A DNA stretch of 64,000 nt from Pseudomonas sp. RIT-PI-S (GTDB lineage: Bacteria; Pseudomonadota; Gammaproteobacteria; Pseudomonadales; Pseudomonadaceae): the NCBI RefSeq assembly GCF_025642975.1, contig NZ_JANZKJ010000004.1:186001-250000 (forward strand), in the 5' to 3' direction. The notes beneath the pieces are model-generated. The model was given only the letters and a program-made list of their open reading frames with translations, had not been told where the DNA came from and did no database searches. This document shows, in pieces, positions 62,665 to 64,000 of the stretch (its first letter is position 1; each line of letters begins with the position of its first letter). The position numbers were made by a program, and so were the translations under genes.

Positions 62665-62871
62665 ATGAAACCGACACCGACCACCGATACCTGGCCGACC
62701 CGCGATTCCCAGGAAGATGCCCGAGGCTTGCCTGGCCGCCCGGACGACGCCCACAGCGGCATCACCGGCGCGGCCGGTGGCAAGCCAGGCAGCCAGCCCA
62801 GCGCCGAGAAGAAGCCGACCCGCAGCGGGGATACCCTGAGTAGCGAAGACGACAACCTCGGCGCCGACTGA
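62665..62871 (+). CDS. Small disordered hydrophilic protein
   Basis: This 68-residue protein is rich in Asp, Gly, Ser, Thr and Pro with no hydrophobic core (for example SGITGAAGGKPGSQPSAEKK). It starts at ATG 62665 after GAGGAGAG, a strong ribosome-binding site, so it is probably expressed. Composition is like small stress-related or desiccation-related disordered proteins in Pseudomonas, but I recognise no named family. It ends 7 bases from a convergent oxidoreductase gene. Confidence 0.65.
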   Translation: MKPTPTTDTWPTRDSQEDARGLPGRPDDAHSGITGAAGGKPGSQPSAEKKPTRSGDTLSSEDDNLGAD

Positions 62872-62878
62872 CCCCGGC

Positions 62879-63805
62879 CTAACTGGCCACCTTGAGCACG
62901 ATCTTGCCTTCCACGTGCTCAGTGGCCAGGTAGTGCAATGCCTCCACGGCGTTTTCCAGCTCGAAGGTGCGGTGCACGTACGGTTTCACCTGGCGGGCGA
63001 CGATCAAGGCCGCGATTTCATGCAGCTGCTTGCCGTTGGGTTTGACGGTAAAGCGCAGCCCTCGCTTGCCCTGGGCCTGGGGCAGGCTGGTGTCCGGCGC
63101 TTGCAGCGTAGACACCAGGCGCCCGCCGTCAACCAGCACGTCCCAGGAGCGCTTTTGCGTCTCGCCGCCAATCAGGTCGATCACCAGGTCCACCTCAGGG
63201 CATTCGTCCTCGAAGCGGCCGGCCTTGTAGTCGATCACGTGGTGCGCGCCAAGCTCCTTCATGAAGTTCAGGCTGGCCTTGGAGCCGGTGGCGAACACTT
63301 CTGCGCCGCACACTCGGGCGAACTGAATAGCGAAATGCCCAACCCCACCGGAGCCGCCATGGATCAGCACGCGCTCGTTCGGCTGCAACTGGCCCTGGTC
63401 ATACAGCGCCTGCCATGCCGTGAGCGCGGCCAGTGGAATCGCCGCCGCGGTCACCGCGTCCATGGTGGAGGGAATGCGGTCGACGTTGCTCGCCTTCACG
63501 CGGGCGTACTCGGCGTAGCCGCCGTCGGCGCCGATCATCGCGAACACTTTGTCGCCCGGCTTGTAGGCGCTCACCTGGCTGCCCACCTCGACCACGGTGC
63601 CGGCGATTTCGCGACCCAGGGTCAGCGGCAGGGCATCGGCTTTCACCGCCGGGTACTGGCCCTCGCGGATCTTGTAGTCCACCGGGTTCACCCCGGCGGC
63701 GGCAACCTTGACTAACAACTCGTCTGCCTTGGGCGTGGGCCTGGGCACGTCTTCAAGGTGCATGGTGTCTTCATGTCCAAAATGGTCGATGCGGATCGCT
63801 TTCAC
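62879..63805 (-). CDS. NADP-dependent MDR oxidoreductase (quinone reductase/enal reductase type)
   Basis: The 308-residue protein is a zinc-free medium-chain dehydrogenase/reductase. MKAIRIDHFGHEDTMHLEDV gives the N-terminal domain, AAAGVNPVDYKIREGQYP is the family substrate-domain motif, and ERVLIHGGSGGVGHFAIQFA is the nucleotide loop. It reduces quinones or unsaturated carbonyls with NADPH. The start is GTG 63805 after GAGGAAG. The frame stays open upstream but without a start or ribosome-binding site. Confidence 0.9.
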   Translation of the reverse strand: MKAIRIDHFGHEDTMHLEDVPRPTPKADELLVKVAAAGVNPVDYKIREGQYPAVKADALPLTLGREIAGTVVEVGSQVSAYKPGDKVFAMIGADGGYAEYARVKASNVDRIPSTMDAVTAAAIPLAALTAWQALYDQGQLQPNERVLIHGGSGGVGHFAIQFARVCGAEVFATGSKASLNFMKELGAHHVIDYKAGRFEDECPEVDLVIDLIGGETQKRSWDVLVDGGRLVSTLQAPDTSLPQAQGKRGLRFTVKPNGKQLHEIAALIVARQVKPYVHRTFELENAVEALHYLATEHVEGKIVLKVAS

Positions 63806-64000
63806 GGGGACTTCCTCACGATGGGCCGGCCATTGGTTGAGGGGCAGGCGGGCGAGTTGGTTCGCCGCAGCGACTGCTCGCTCGACAAATGGCGTCGGCC
63901 CCCGTAGCGTTGACCTCGCCAGCTTCGTTGGCGTGACCTGGATCAGCCGCTGCAGAGTTCCTTTTTTATGAAAACATCGGGCGCCCCCTGGGCTGACCGT
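63806..64000. other. Right edge, no gene supported
   Basis: This end stretch upstream of the MDR gene holds a small hairpin (CGCCA/TGGCG at 63917-63933). An ATG at 63969 follows a T-run but has no ribosome-binding site, so I do not call a gene. Confidence 0.4.

Noticed and set aside
63708..63971. 87-codon forward frame at the right edge
   Set aside because: It starts antisense to the MDR gene and is Trp/Arg/Ser-rich without a ribosome-binding site.
1..64000. CRISPR arrays, tRNA/rRNA genes, prophage or insertion-sequence genes
   Set aside because: I looked for regular direct repeats with spacers, cloverleaf-type sequences, and transposase or integrase motifs and found none I could support.

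Overview
The window is GC-rich, gene-dense chromosomal DNA of a Pseudomonas. The signs are the complete liuRABCDE leucine/isovalerate operon in its usual Pseudomonas order, a close BamA homologue, an EmrAB/NodT-type pump, a PotABCD-type ABC operon, and a galactose dehydrogenase of the Pseudomonas fluorescens type. I saw no rRNA, tRNA, CRISPR array, prophage or insertion sequence. It reads as core/accessory metabolic sequence without a large recent island.

Layout. 1-8 kb: the edge of a membrane-anchored protein, a saccharopine-dehydrogenase/DUF4166 protein followed by a decayed FAD-oxidase remnant, an AraC regulator with a cupin, a GFA-fold protein, and a hybrid sensor kinase with a small membrane protein. 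8-18 kb: a bacteriophytochrome kinase divergent from liuRABCDE, whose promoter carries a perfect 16-bp LiuR-type palindrome, then a LysO-type exporter. 18-24 kb: a glycogen-debranching-like enzyme paired with a glycosyltransferase, a secreted tannase/feruloyl-esterase-like protein and a small membrane protein. 24-32 kb: two DHA2-type exporters, then a TetR regulator divergent from an EmrA-EmrB-outer membrane factor operon. 32-41 kb: a two-component system with a periplasmic solute-binding sensor, a polyamine-type ABC importer with an internal terminator, a FucP-type sugar transporter and a KGG stress protein. 41-48 kb: a PfpI/DJ-1 protein, a Mut7-C protein, RNase Z, an Xre/MbcA-RES toxin-antitoxin pair and a dCache chemoreceptor. 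48-54 kb: a small unrecognised protein overlapping a full-length BamA paralogue outside its normal locus, an epoxide hydrolase with no standard start codon, two tiny coupled membrane ORFs beside a cluster of GGATCC motifs, and a J-domain protein. 54-64 kb: a periplasmic binding protein, a second chemoreceptor, an APC permease, a LysR-MFS-dehydratase-galactose dehydrogenase sugar-acid cluster, and an MDR oxidoreductase.

How the genes work together. liuABCDE forms one catabolic route from isovaleryl-CoA to acetyl-CoA and acetoacetate, under LiuR. The EmrAB-OMF set forms a three-part pump under its own TetR. The ABC genes form one importer. The 57.8-62.6 kb cluster probably takes up and oxidises galactose-type sugars. 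The parts I consider least explained are the BamA paralogue with its overlapping orphan gene, the two coupled micro-ORFs with the GGATCC cluster, and the paired palindromes before the RES toxin-antitoxin operon. Start codons were chosen by eye from ribosome-binding sites and family N-termini. Functions come from motif recognition only.
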